From contig JAUTXW010000143.1 of the NCBI GenBank assembly GCA_030620095.1, positions 848,501-912,500 of the forward strand: a stretch of 64,000 bases of DNA, written 5' to 3'. Within the stretch, counting starts at the first letter, position 1. Every line of letters begins with the position of its first letter. Below, piece after piece: positions 13,052 through 24,733 of the stretch. The notes beneath the pieces are model-generated. The model was not told where the DNA came from, made no database searches, and saw only the letters and a list, made by a program, of their open reading frames with translations. The translations under genes were made by a program, and so were the position numbers. Source of the DNA: Kuschelorhynchus macadamiae. Its lineage: Eukaryota; Arthropoda; Insecta; Coleoptera; Curculionidae.

Positions 13052-14713
13052 TAAAAAACACCCTGTATATTTATAGACTATAAAATTTTTCTTTATCTAC
13101 CTTTTCAAAAATATATAATATATAGTTTTTCTCAGAAACACGCAATTTTCTGAAATTAAATGCATAATTTAATAGTAGGCCATGAATAACAATAATAAAC
13201 AATTGAAAGTTACATATTGCTAACGAAGAATTGGATACCTTGCATATAGGTAAATTCTTACATAAAATACCTGTAGAGTTTTTTAATAGCAGGAAACAGG
13301 AAGTTTGTAATAACAGTTTTATAGCATAAAGTAACAATATAACAAACACAAAAAACAAATTTTTAAAGGTGATATTTATATTCACGACCATTTTCTCTAA
13401 TGCAAAATTGGCACATTTTTGTAATTCTTTGAATAGCTTTAAAAAGAACCATTGGTCTCATTCGCCGATTTCGAAAGGTTAAATTAATTGCCTCTCGAAG
13501 TTCTGCTATGCCGTCATTTCGTGTTTTATATACCTCATTTTGTAAATAGCCGCAAAAAAAAATCTAGAATGGAGAGATCTGGAGATCGTCGAGGCCATCT
13601 GACAGGTCCGTTGGTACCTATCCATCTTTGAAGAAAATTATTATCAAGAAATTCCCTTAAGAGCCTAGAGTTGAAATTTGGGGCACCATCTTGCTGTAGG
13701 TAAACAGTAATATATTGGGCTAATGAAATATTTTCCACAGTTCTGAAATAACTATATGTCTACCTAAAATAAAACATGACAGCCCAACTCCAAAGCGTCC
13801 TTTTTGTGCCCTTTCAAACATTAAATGCTGATTTTCACAATGCCAGTTCCCGGTATTGTGACGATTAAAAATTCCCGCACTTGAAAAAAAGCATTCGTCT
13901 GAGTAGATAACAAGTCTGCTAAATAAAATGTTAGCATCGATTTGTTGCAAACACCACTGCCAAATCAGTGCCCGGCGCTCGGCATCGCCAATATGCAAAT
14001 GTTGCACTATATTCAATTTGTATGGATCATACCTATATTTCTTCAAAATCCTCTGACCGTCAGTTATTGGCACACCAATTTCCTTCTCAATTTTTCTACA
14101 TGAAGACGAAGGTGTTGCTTCTATATATCCCAAAACATCTATTTCTTTTCTTTGCCTGTTCTCTTTGTTATATGTTTTAGAACGCGGGTGAACAAATGAT
14201 CCGTGCTCAACTAAATTTGCTTTTAAACGAGTAAATATCTCAAAAAGCGGTTGACTTCTTTCTGGCTATCTAGCAAGCAAAAACTTTTAATGATTAATAC
14301 AGATTTTCATAGCCATAACCTTTGGAAATATAATTCCGAGACTTCTTCAGAATTTTCGTCACGCTGTATAAAACATACCAGCATATCATATTTTTCATAA
14401 TTTTCATACACTGATGCCATTATTCGAAGAAATTGATAAATATCAATTAAATAAAAATACCAAAAAAACGTTTATAAACCTGCTTATAAACCAAAATTCG
14501 ACCCAAAAATCGCTGAGATAGACAAATATTTGACATTTATTTTTGTTTGTTGTCATAAACAATAGCCATGCCTGCTATTAAATTATGCATTTAATTTCAG
14601 AGAATTGTCATTTATTTGGATATTTCTGAGAAAAAGTGCATATTATTATATATTTTTACAAAGGTAAGAAAAAGAAAAAAATTATAGTCTATAAATATAC
14701 AGAGTGTTCCATT
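13052..14713 (-). mobile_element. Tc1/mariner-type element with both ends
   Basis: Inverted terminal repeats of about 150 bp lie next to TA dinucleotides (13050-13051 and 14714-14715). Shared landmarks are 'tgtatatttatagactata' near each end and 'aattaaatgcataattta' deeper in. A single transposase pseudogene fills the inside on the minus strand. The length (about 1.66 kb) is normal for an autonomous element of this group. The ends look usable in trans, but the gene is broken. Confidence 0.8.
13363..14420 (-). pseudogene. Mariner-type transposase, full length but frameshifted
   Basis: The start ATG at 14420 opens MASVYENYEKYDMLVCFIQ, the N-terminal helix-turn-helix of this insect transposase group, and the frame stops within about 40 codons. 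After a frame change it continues KTYNKENRQRKEIDVLGYIE and EIGVPITDGQRILKKYRYDP (second helix-turn-helix). The catalytic domain follows: VIYSDECFF (first Asp), YLQQDGAPNF (second Asp) and RRSPDLSILDFF (third acidic residue). One more frameshift near 13560 leads to the C-terminus, ending FCIRENGREYKYHL at 13363. All three catalytic residues survive, so loss of function came from at least two frameshifts and a stop. It would cut and join its own ends at TA sites. Confidence 0.8.
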
Positions 14714-14715
14714 TA

Positions 14716-15045
14716 AAAAAATCAAGTAGGGTCCGATAACTTTTTGACCTGACCCTGTATACTAATTCCGAAGGCGGAATTGAGTTCTACGAGAAAAGTT
14801 ATATAAGAAACGGTTCTCACGCTTTCGATAAGTTATCTGATGGTTGAGATACAAGGGATGCCTGAAAATGCAACATTTTCAATTTAGCCCTGTATCTTAA
14901 AAAGCTAAAATGGCTATGAAAATTTTGTTAACGGCGTCTTTAGTTTTACGAAAAAGTATCAAACTGCGAAAACTTCAACTTTCTATCTATAAAAATAACG
15001 GAGATACTTCGTAAAATTACCCAAAATGGGACACCCGGTACATCT
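14716..15045. repeat. Probable half of a palindromic TA element
   Basis: Starts just outside the mariner-type element and ends at 'gacacccggtaca'. Both this end and an internal 'gaccctgtata' look like the CAGGG/CCGGG terminal motifs of the TA-target MITEs elsewhere in the window. The partner arm is absent. It is non-coding. Confidence 0.4.
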
Positions 15046-15079
15046 TAAACTTAGTTTCTTATGGTAAGTAAGTCTAACC

Positions 15080-15270
15080 CAGTGGCGTAGCTGCATCCCC
15101 TCGAGCCCTCGCAATGCTGGAACGCCCACATGTGTAACGTAGCCCAAGAAAAACTTTTTTTGAAATTTATTTTCTCATTGAATTTTTTATAAGGGGTTTA
15201 TTCATTAACGATCTTTTTTTTTAGTCATCACTTACTTTCTGTCAAGCATAAAGCCCAAGTTACGCCACTG
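15080..15270. mobile_element. hAT-type MITE with 8-bp target duplication
   Basis: 191 bp with terminal inverted repeats cagtggcgtagct / agttacgccactg. It is flanked by gtctaacc (15072-15079) and gtctaact (15271-15278), an 8-bp direct repeat with one mismatch. An 8-bp duplication and CA-GTG ends are typical of hAT elements. There is no coding capacity, so it would depend on a transposase made elsewhere. Confidence 0.8.
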
Positions 15271-16034
15271 GTCTAACTAAAAATTAACATATTAGCAAAC
15301 CACATGTTATGATCTTTGAAAATACATAAAATTAGTACCACGAGATAGACCACAGAAATTTTACAGTTTTTATGTCAATATCCCGAAAATAGTTGAATTT
15401 TGGTAAGTGATATGCCAAAAAATACTAGGAATTAGTGGTAAATTCTTGTTCTATTTAAAAAAACGGAACTTTGTACTTTAGAATTTGCAATATGAATAAA
15501 AATATATACCTTTATAAAATAAACGTTTAGGAACCAAGTTCTTTTTTTAAAATTTTCTTCTACCAGAGAGCTTAGGTGTATCAAAGGATTAAATATTAAA
15601 ATGACCGGATTTTGAAACTTTTTCCCTAAAATAGAATATCAAGTACGTTAACCGACAAAGACAGATGGTTAAAAAATTGAAGTTTGTCACCCTACAAGTA
15701 TATTTTTAACAATAAACTTTTTTAATCAAAAATTACTTTTTCCCAAAAAAATCAATTTTTGATCCATTTATCCTACATTTAACCCCATCCGTTGTTATAT
15801 CTGTTAATTTCAGATTAAAATCCATCGAAATATATTTTATCCATTCTAGATAATATTATTTGAAATTTCGTAAAAAAAAAACAGAAAACATTTGGGCTGC
15901 TTTCGTCAAAATCATATTAACATACTAAATAAAAGATTGATTTTTGGAATATATTTTCCGCTAACATAAATTTTATAAAAATGTATTATGTCCTTCATTA
16001 TTTTTTTTCATAAAAGAAGGTTAAATTCCTAAAA
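15271..16034. other. Intergenic DNA, possibly old repeat
   Basis: No gene is seen. T/A-rich text with short blocks of the style found in insect palindromic elements, without a matching arm. Confidence 0.35.
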
Positions 16035-16457
16035 ATGAAATTTTTCACGAATATTTAAACATTTTATTAGGCCGCCGTTTTGTTTTGCTATATTGGATTT
16101 GCACTAAAGTTTTATCAGTCTATCCTTGTTCAACACTTGAATTTTGTGCAAAATTAGTAGTAGTAACTTTTTGGTCCTGAATTTTGAAATATCTCTTTAG
16201 GCCGCTATTTTGTTTTACGTCCATGCGATAATTAGTTTCTTAATAATGATTTTTTACACTGTGTGACGCCGCCATTTTGTTCCGCCGTATTGGCCTTTTA
16301 CTAAATTATAATTATTTCATCCCCTTATGATACTTCATTTTCAACAAAAATTTTAAGGTACTGACCGTAAAACGCAAAAATCTGCAAACATCTCGACCGG
16401 TGATTTTTCCACGATTATAATTCGTCCCTTTTACGAGGAAAGTAAAAAGATTTAGAC
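16035..16457 (-). repeat. R repeat, short reversed copy
   Basis: Shows the R-family marks in reverse: 'gccgccgttttgttttgcta', 'gccgccattttgttccgcc' and the R start, which reads 'cccttttacgaggaaagtaa' on this strand. It is about 0.4 kb long and therefore partial. Confidence 0.75.
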
Positions 16458-16862
16458 ACACGTCACTAAGCAATATAAAAATTTGTCTAAAATTAGCCTT
16501 TACATAAGTTTAAACTCTTTTATTTTAGGCAGCTGGTATAAAAATATAAAGCGCTATTTATATTATATAATTCCTCCGCTACCTCTGCCTTTAATAGTGT
16601 AATTCTGTTACTGATATAACATTACTTGAAACCCAGAAATATCTTTCAGATATTTCTTTCCGTTCGTACTTATAAAAAGCACTATACGTTAAGCTACCCC
16701 TATTAGAAATGGAATATTATAAGTATAAAGGCATCAAACTCTGAGTTTTAACTGAGTGTCTGATTTACACCCGCATTGTCTTTAGGCAGACGTCCGAAAA
16801 TGTGTAGATTCCAAATGGAATCAAATGATAATAATTAACGGTATTTCCGGAATCCGTTCCCA

Positions 16863-16967
16863 TCAATGCAACACCGAATCACACAAATCCATCACGGATT
16901 CCGTTGTATTATCCAGTTTCACGTCAATTTCCAAGTTGAGGGCCGTCGGATAGATGCCTTCATTCAT
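16863..16967 (-). CDS. Candidate short host exon, unassigned
   Basis: Within a less AT-rich island (about 16740-17050), the minus strand reads MNEGIYPTALNLEIDVKLDN followed by TTESVMDLCDSVLH and a stop: 34 codons with ordinary, non-low-complexity amino acid use. The AG before GCATC (about 16959) could serve as a splice acceptor. I do not recognise the peptide. It resembles no transposable-element protein I know, so it may be a fragment of a host gene or a conserved non-coding block that happens to be open. Confidence 0.25.
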   Translation of the reverse strand: MNEGIYPTALNLEIDVKLDNTTESVMDLCDSVLH

Positions 16968-17389
16968 CCATCATATTCTCATGATGAATTTGTTTCTTAA
17001 TTAGCAGCAACTATATGCGGGCTGATGTTAGCTGCGAGATAGAGTAGGCATACTTATCGTATTTTGGAAACTAAAACTAATTTGGTAAAAAATTGTATTA
17101 TATTTATATATACAGAGCAGTAAGCAAATACTGAACATATGACCTCAAAAAACGCGGGTCGCGCCAGTCAGGCTAAAAACTCTTATACAACATTTATAGT
17201 TTCATAGAAAGTTAGAGTAAGTGACACAATTTAATTTATTTTTGCTTTTTTATGCTATCTATGGAAAACATTGATTTATGCATTGAAATTAATGAAATCT
17301 TGTATACTTTATATAATGATTTAAAAAGAAATATACAATTTTTGCTCTACTGGTCAAACAATCTAGGGGAGGGGGGACAAAAATAATTT

Positions 17390-19130
17390 TATCGAAGAAC
17401 CTTTCAAAACAAAAATCTAAACTGCTCGCCAGAAGAATTTACCTAAGCAATTTTCTAGGCAAAATTCAAAGTTGAATAACTTCTGATAAAGTTGAAATAT
17501 TGAGTTGCGGTTTCGATATTTGATCGTTTGGAATTGAAGGAATATTCTCGGAAATAGACAGCTTCCGAGCTACATCACAACTGTCCTATACAAGGTGCTA
17601 CGTTAGACCGTGTAATTTTTGCAAACCTTTATATCAACAGAACTTTTTTAAAAAGGATAATTTTAGTTATTTTGTCTAACTGGGTTATTCTACACCTAAA
17701 TACCAAAAAAAAATTTCTAGCGATTTTTATTTTTTTTGTCCGTTCTTGATATACGAGGTTTTTTCAAAAATGTGTACATTTTAATATATTTCTTTTAATT
17801 GCGCCTTCTGTATTTTTTAAACAATTAGTTCTGACCTAATTTATGATCGAGGGTAATACCTCTAAAAATGTTAATATAATAATTATATACAGGGGCGTCT
17901 CAGAAGCTGGGCTCCACCATTTCTGTTTTTAATTTTTTAAAATTTTTAACAAGTTCACAACTTTTAGTACCAATTTCTCTCACGGCAGAAAGACCCGATT
18001 TCCTCGCTGTTAAAGATCCGTATTTTAAAAACAGTTGAATTTAGCTATACGTGTTAAATCAGCTATTCTCGATATTGTATTGTAAAGATCTTAAGGGCGA
18101 CATTAAAAAGAAATAGGCATATTGTTATCTTTTTTCTGCCTTGACGTCATCAAACAACTTCTGTTTTTTTGTTTTAACGTGTTTTCCTCGAGATAAATCG
18201 CTGTCTGAACTTGAATGCACCCTGTATAACGATGATAGAAAAATTATATTTTTAATTTCAAGGTAAGATTATTAATTATATTTTAATTTTATTATATATA
18301 ATATATATTTATATAATTTAAAGATGTTCTCAGTTACTATATTTTTTATCTTTTTTTTAATATATATAATCTTTTTAATTTTCACATTTTTTATTTAAAG
18401 TATTTATCTTTTTTGGGTAAATGATGAGTACTCATTATTGATAAATTTAAGAATAAGGGTTAAAAATGAAGCAATTTTCAAATAGTAAAAACCATCCCGA
18501 CACAAAGGTCTATTATTGCTAAAATTGGTACAAAAAGTTGTGTACTCTGATGTTCTTGGAATTAGTGTAACTGTGTTAGTTGGCTAAAAATTAAAAAAAA
18601 TCGAGAACAGAATATTTGAATTTAAATGGTGGTTCTTTGAGACGCCTCTCTACATAATGATTATATTAAAAATTTTTAGAGGCATTACCCTTGATGATTA
18701 ATCAGGTTAGAACCAATTGTTTGAAAAATACAGAATGCGCAAATTAAAGAAAAATATTAAAATGTATCCTATACCTCGTATATCAAGAACGGAAAAAAAA
18801 TTAAAAATCGCTAAAATTTGTTTTTTGGTATTTAGATATAAATTAACCCAGTTAGAAAAAATAATTAAAATAACCATTTTTAAAAAAGTTCTGTTGATAT
18901 AAAGTTTCACAAAAATGACAAGGTATAACGTAACACCTTGCATAAGACAGTTCTGAAGCTGTCTATTTCCGAGAACATTGTTTTAATTCTGAGCGATCAA
19001 ACGTCGAAAACCGCAAGTCAATACCTCAACTCTGTCAGAAATTGTTTAACTTTGAATTTTGCCTATAAATATGCTTGGGTAAGTTCGTCTGGTCAGCAGT
19101 TTATATTCCACTGTCTATTTATTCTTTTCA
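17390..19130. repeat. Large palindrome interrupted at its exact centre
   Basis: 17390-17889 and 18651-19130 are reverse complements with moderate divergence. Shared landmarks are 'ggcaaaattcaaagtt', 'ggaaatagacagctt', 'tatatcaacagaactttttt' and 'cttgatatacgaggt'. The arms meet at a TA into which the 761-bp element 17890-18650 has been inserted. Outer ends are blurred, so the limits are approximate. It is non-coding; the open frames on both strands of the right arm (18717-18943) are chance. Confidence 0.75.
17890..18650. mobile_element. TA-flanked inverted-repeat element in the palindrome centre
   Basis: Flanked by TA on both sides (17888-17889 and 18651-18652). Ends caggggcgtctcag and ctttgagacgcctctc are inverted repeats, and similarity continues inward past 'caacttttagtaccaattt' and its reverse counterpart near 18520-18540. 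No coding sequence of any length is present, so it is a MITE of about 0.76 kb. Confidence 0.7.
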
Positions 19131-21376
19131 CAACTTTTGAGAACGAACCTAATAGCATGTAACAAAAACAAACTAATAATCGTTTAATATATTTCCTGCA
19201 AAAAGGCCATTTATTGCGTTATTATGTTGGCCACGTATTGACACAAAAATAGATAAATTATGCTTGTCGCATCATTACATACCTACTCTTTTGTATTAGA
19301 CTATTTTGGCCAAGATTTTTTAAATATTGAAATACTTATTATTTAACATAAAAATGCAGCTTCTACAGCAAACATAACACGGACACCACCCCAGCAGTTA
19401 GCCCCGAAGGAGTTCAAATGTATAGCAAAAATAAATGTCAAAAAGTTATTTTATCAATTTATAAGGAATTTATTTAATAGTATGTTGAAGTACACACTCA
19501 GCAAGATGTTTGATAGAAAGTCTAGTTAGTAGTGATAAATTACGTATTGTGACTATTCAAACTTATCAAACAATGGGTTAGAAGACTTTTCAAACAAAAG
19601 ATTACATGGAATTTTCAAGGGACTTGTATCCAGGCAGGTGCGATAAAGTAGCAATTTGTAAACGCGCGCTTCACTGATACAGTATGAGTGTTTAAAGCTA
19701 AAATTTCATTTTCAGTTAACATATCTATTTAACCTTTAACTGGATAGGTTAATATATTTAAGGTGGAGAAGATATTTTTCGAGACGAGACGAGACATGGC
19801 CCTGGTCTCGTCTCGTCTCATCAAATATTCGAGACGAGATTAGCCAAAGACGAAACGAGATAAAACTTTAATCTCGTCTCGGCTCACCTCGCGGCATCAC
19901 TATGTGAGGCTTTAAATATGCCTATGCAAAAATTGGTAAATCGGAAATATAAAAATTTCTTTATAGACACGACAATAACATCCTAAAATATCAAAGGAAG
20001 CTTCATGGAACCCAAAGTAAGTTTAATTTGTGCCATGTCCTGGGCATCAATAAGTACGTCTGTCAAGCGGCTTATTTCAGGCATCAAAAAAAATTTAGTT
20101 GAATAAAACAAAACTCTATTACAAAATTTTTATTAGAAAAATTTCAAATATTTTTAACTATTTCAGTCAGCATTTAGAAATAAGGTTACTAACGATAACC
20201 GGAAAAAGCAACAAGAACTCTTAATATTTACTGCTAATGAATTTTGATGTTTAAACATAATAGTATTGTATCGAACAAAAAGGCCCAATGAAGAAAAATG
20301 TATCTTTTGAGGCAAATATCGCGAAACTTAGACGAGTTTCCACTTGACCTTTCATCGCTAGTGGAAAAACATCGCTCTGAAAAGAGCCGCTAATGGAATA
20401 CTTAAAACGGGCCATTATCAACAAAGGGGTCTCCATGTGGTTTTGCTTCTGGCCATTCCATTTATTTCCTTCCAGTGGAGCAAAACTAACCAAAATAAGA
20501 ATCAGGGGCGGCAACTAAATATTGCCTTTATATTTTTTAATGTCTTTAACCCGTAAGTATAGTTATTTTTGCTGATCTGATATAAGCTTTAATAGTCATA
20601 TTTTAATCAAAAAAGTTACTTGACACTATTTTTAAAAGATTTTCAAAGTGAAATTAAATTTCCGATTCTTCTGCTGTACGTAAATCACATGATATCTCTA
20701 GTATGGCAGGACGATGTGTCACCTTCAGAAACCTCATTAGTTTAGTGAACGAACCGGATGTTCAACCAAATACAAAACATGGCGGTGACCCTTGAAACAC
20801 GCATCGTTGTTAAGTAAAAATGTGTGTTTTTCAAAAAGAAAATTTTAAAAAATAGTAAAATTTTTCAATAGAAAAAGAGATCGAATTTTTTTGACACAGA
20901 AAAAAATAAAATACGAAAAAAATACTCTCCGATTATCTTAACGAAAACACAAATTGCCTTTAGTCAGGACATTTAGTTCTTTATCGGTTAATAAGACTTT
21001 CAATAGTCGATGCTTTTTAGACTTACTCCGATATCCGCTTTAAAATATTCTAGTACTAATTAGTATCTAGCCAGGAAATATTGTTGTTGCTGTTTAAGAT
21101 CATTTAGATTTTTACCTTTTAAATATACTTCTTTGGTAAATTTCACTAATTAATATAAGAATTTTACTAGATGTTTGGAACTAAATATATTATACAGATA
21201 CCCTAGCTATAAATTACACTGGTCACCACTTATATTGCATCAACTATTAATACCGTTAATTTCGAAACCGCATATTTTCGTTAATAATAAACCGCTTTAA
21301 AAAAAATTCGTTTAAGTGGTCGTTTCTTCCTCTTCATGGGACTCTTTATTAAACCACTTATTTTCTTTTATTTGTA
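19131..21376. other. Intergenic DNA
   Basis: Holds the GAGAC hairpin (19781-19819). An unrecognised 87-codon minus-strand open frame (20514-20251) lies in a slightly less AT-rich patch. Nothing else is supported. Confidence 0.4.
19781..19819. repeat. GAGAC-repeat hairpin
   Basis: Three GAGAC units (19781-19795) are followed by a 9-nt loop and their perfect reverse complement, three GTCTC units (19805-19819). More degenerate GAGAC/GTCTC motifs follow up to about 19892. Confidence 0.7.
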
Positions 21377-22605
21377 CAGGGTGTTCCATTGAGAATGGTG
21401 TCCGGCCATAACTCGGTAACCGTTGAACACACAATTATGGGGAAAAAATATTTATGAGTAAATCGGCCAAGAGAAATCTCTAGCAATTATTTTACAATTG
21501 CGAAAAATGGTTGCTAGGGGCGTACAGCAACTCAAAAATGGAAAAGCTGATTTTGCCCTAAGTGTTCCTAATTAAGGTTTGTCGAAAATATTAGCATTGT
21601 ATTCTTTTTTCAATTTTTTTCTATTTATCATTTGTTTTCCTATTTTCAATAATACAGTAGTGGGAGAAGGTCAAACTTCTTTTCTTTCAAACGTTTATCT
21701 CTATTTTGGATGAACAGATTAAATTGAACTTGGTGTCAGAAAAAACGCGCTTTTTTTGCTCTTCACGTAGAGCTATTCACTCTAAAGTAATGACTCTATT
21801 AGTAGTCACTAGATGGCGTTTTTTCGTAATTCTTCAAATAATACGGATTTTTTTCAAAAAAATAAAATGATATAATGACTTTTTTGTCGCAGTTTAATTT
21901 GATGTTATAAAAGGCATCGAATAGTGAAATAAAAAATCCAGGTACGTATTTAAATTAAAAAAGTTGATGATGGTCATCCGAATCCGAACCGTCGGACTGA
22001 AAAACTAACCTTACCAATTTGTAGGGAAAAAGTGATAATGGTGAAGTAAAAATTATTTTCATCTGTTCAGTTAAGCCTACAATTTTAGAAAAACTAAAAA
22101 AAAAACAAAAAATAACTTTTATGTTTTTTCTATATTGTAGGTTTAGTTGAAATGACAGATGAAAATAATTTTCGCTTCATCATTGTCACTTTTTCACCTC
22201 TACAAATTGGACCTGGATTTTTTATTTCACTATTCGATACTTTAATAACCTTAAATTAAATTGTGACAAAAAAGTAATCTCATATTTCCTTTTTTTGAAA
22301 AAAAATCCGTATTATTGGAAGAATTACAAAAAAATGCCATATTCTAGAGACCACTAATAGAATCATTACGGTACAGTTAATATCTCTACGTGAAAAGCAA
22401 AAAAGCGATTTTTTCTGACGCAAAGTTCAATGCAATCGGTTCATCCAAAACAAACAGAAATATAGATATTTGAAAGAAAAAAGTTTCACCTTCCCCCCCC
22501 CACTTTTTAATTAAAATAATAAATAGCAAAAAGTTGCATAATTGCCTGAAGAACACAATTTTTCGACAAACCTTAGTAAGCACACTTCCAGGCCTCGAGA
22601 ACTTA
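21377..22605. repeat. Long palindromic TA element, right end truncated
   Basis: The left end cagggtgttccattgag follows a TA (21375-21376). From about 21575 the left arm matches the reverse complement of 22605 back to about 22120, with shared blocks 'ggtttgtcgaaaa', 'gtgaaataaaaaatccaggt' and 'aaaattattttcatctg'. The left arm has an extra insert of about 80 bp near 21945-22020. The outer 200 bp of the right arm are missing: the sequence passes directly into a Tc1-type transposase fragment. It is non-coding. Confidence 0.75.
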
Positions 22606-22612
22606 TTCATGC

Positions 22613-22980
22613 CTATACGTTTACAGAAAATCTTCCGGATTTTTCGGGGCTGTAAATATATTCTTCATTAACCTCTGTTCCTTGAGGCCTGTACATCTGC
22701 CCACTAGAATGCGACTGGAGCATTTTTTCGTCGGTAAAAACGACACTATTCCAATTTTCACGTAAAATGTTATTTAAAGGAAAAATAACCTTTGCCTGTT
22801 TCTGTTCGTTTCTCAGGATCACTTTTTTGACAGTGTCACAGTTTTTTAATAGCGAGTTTTTTTATTCTGCAGCATGCTGTGGATTTTGATGCAGGAAAAT
22901 TTGTTTGTTGAATGGCATTTCGTGCTACTTCGAATGGATTATCAGCTCTTGAAGAGGTTAGGTATTTTTAATTTTGTCAC
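22613..22980 (-). pseudogene. Tc1-type transposase fragment
   Basis: The minus strand shows NPFEVARNAIQQTNFPASKS and a CRIKKLAI stretch (about 22950-22850), which is the second half of the bipartite DNA-binding region. After a frameshift it reads NWNSVVFTDEKMLQSHSSGQ and YIYSPEKSGRFSVNV (22760-22613), the strand bearing the first catalytic Asp (VVFTDEK). The remaining catalytic domain is cut off where the palindrome 21377-22605 begins, so roughly the middle third of a protein of about 340 residues remains. The missing start, the frameshift and the truncation make it a pseudogene. It is a different subfamily from the element at 23461. Confidence 0.75.
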
Positions 22981-23460
22981 TTTTTTTAGATCCACTGTGG
23001 AGCTTACCTCGAAATAAACACATTTCACTTTTTTTGCAAAAAAAGCATAACAAATAGTTATATTGATATATAATAGTTATACAATACTCGAAGAAAAAAA
23101 TCCTTTGGGTGTGTACACAGCCGCTCATAAACCGCCTAGATCACTTCATCATTACTTTGAAAATGTATTTTCAAAGTTATGATACCAACAGCCAATAGAA
23201 GCTAGAAAGTGTCTTAGATTACATGTAAATTGAAAACATTTTTCCACTCGTGTGTTGAAATGCAGTATACAGCATATGTATTCATACCTTTGTGATATTT
23301 TCTAAGGGACGTCAATAATAATCTTTAAACTGTTTTGTCATAAACCTGGGTATTATTTACATAAAACGTATTGTATTTATGAGGTATTTGTTAAAAAATA
23401 TTTAATGTTTTACGGTTTTAATTGTTTATTTTATAAAACATTAACCAAATGTTAATATAA
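22981..23460. other. Intergenic DNA
   Basis: AT-rich, nothing recognised. Confidence 0.4.
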
Positions 23461-23543
23461 ACGTAAGGCAAAAGTATTCATATAATAATTAAATTATTAA
23501 TAATTAATTAAATTATATTCTTAAAGGAACAATTATTTGATCA

Positions 23544-24562
23544 TCAGTATTTTATCAGATAACCTTTTGCCTTAATTATTGTTCTTAAACGGCACGGCAT
23601 TGAATTTACCAGGTTTATGGTAATCGTTTGTGGAATCCCTGACCATGCTTCTTTTAATCTTGCCTCCAGTTATGCTTTATTCGTTAAAATTTTCTTATGC
23701 GAATTTCTTATATATATATATATATATATATCAAAGATTTTCAGTAGGATTAATGTCAGGTGATTGAGGAAGGGGTTTAGGGACTTTTGGTCTATTATAA
23801 AGCAGCCATTCTTGAACAGCAGTGGCCGTATGTTTGGGATTGTTGTCCTGATAAAACATAAACTTATTACGTATCCCTAATTTCTCAACACTTTGTTTTT
23901 TATTTTGTTTTAAAACATTAATATAGACCATTTTATCTATAATGCCTGTAATTATCGCTATGTTGCCTGTCCCGTCCATCGACATACAGCCCTATACCAT
24001 TACTGATCCACCTTTTTGTTTTACAGTGCCTCCAAGATTTTCTTTTTATAACGTTTCTCCTGCCTTTCTCCAGACTAAGTGACGTCCATCTTACCCAAAA
24101 ATATTATATTTAGTCTTACCCGTAAAAATTACACTGTTCCAAAACTCAGGTGAAGCATTTAGATGTTCTTTAGCGAAATCAAGCCGTTTTTGCGTGTTAA
24201 TTTTGTTAATGAATGGCTTTTTTCTTGCAACATGTGCTCTGTAATCAAACTTCTTGATCGTTCTGCGAACTTTGTCAGAGTTCACGTTTTTATTGAAAGC
24301 TGTATTTATTTCTGCAGGTCTAATTTCTGGATTTTGACTAACTTGTTGCATCTTTGTTCTCGATCCGTTAACCTTTTTTTGGAGGCGACTTCTTAAAGCA
24401 TTAATTAAAGAGTTTTCATTTTTAAACTTACTGACAATGTACTTGACTCGCAAAACTCCTGTTTACTATTTCCCCAGTATTTCTATATGCATTTCTATCA
24501 TTGTACTTTCTAAGAATAAGGTTTCTCTCTTCAACTGTGGTTTCTTTTTATTTTCTTCCTAT
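23544..24562 (-). pseudogene. Tc1-type transposase (DD34E), decayed
   Basis: The minus strand gives TVEERNLILRKYNDRNAYRN (first helix-turn-helix), then after a frameshift near 24445 YIVSKFKNENSLINALRSR, a basic GRPKK-like region turned into LQKKVNGSRTK, and the catalytic domain. At the first catalytic position VIFTGKTKYNIFG has Gly where Tc1 proteins have Asp, and Lys where they have Glu. The second (FYQDNNPKHTA) and third (SPDINPTENL) are intact. Directly after ENL a (TA)n tract (23709-23731) breaks the frame. The C-terminus resumes and ends near VNSMPCRLRTIIKAKG. The start codon is also lost (ATA at 24562). The gene is dead several times over. Confidence 0.8.
23709..23731. repeat. (TA)n tract inside a transposase gene
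   Basis: A short TA run replaces the region that should code for the W-D-x-L-E-K-R segment after NPxENL. Confidence 0.85.
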
Positions 24563-24733
24563 ATTGAAAGTGTTACCTTGCAAACTCTAGCAAAAATGCT
24601 TTCTGTTATGCAGAGCTGGAAAACTGACGTTTTCTATTATATTCTTGCATTCATTTGTTTTATCTTGGCTAGCTAAATAATGTATAATGATTTTGGAACT
24701 ACAACATAGATATACGAATACTTTTGCATGACG

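Larger units (their letters stand above)
23461..24733 (-). mobile_element. Tc1-type element
   Basis: Short inverted ends acgtaaggcaaaagtattc and gaatacttttgcatgacgt enclose one transposase pseudogene. The size, about 1.27 kb, is normal for Tc1-like elements. The exact target duplication is unclear because the flanks are AT-rich, so end positions are good to a few bases. Confidence 0.65.

Noticed and set aside
20251..20514. 87-codon minus-strand open frame.
   Set aside because: No recognisable domain, and the length is within chance for this much sequence.
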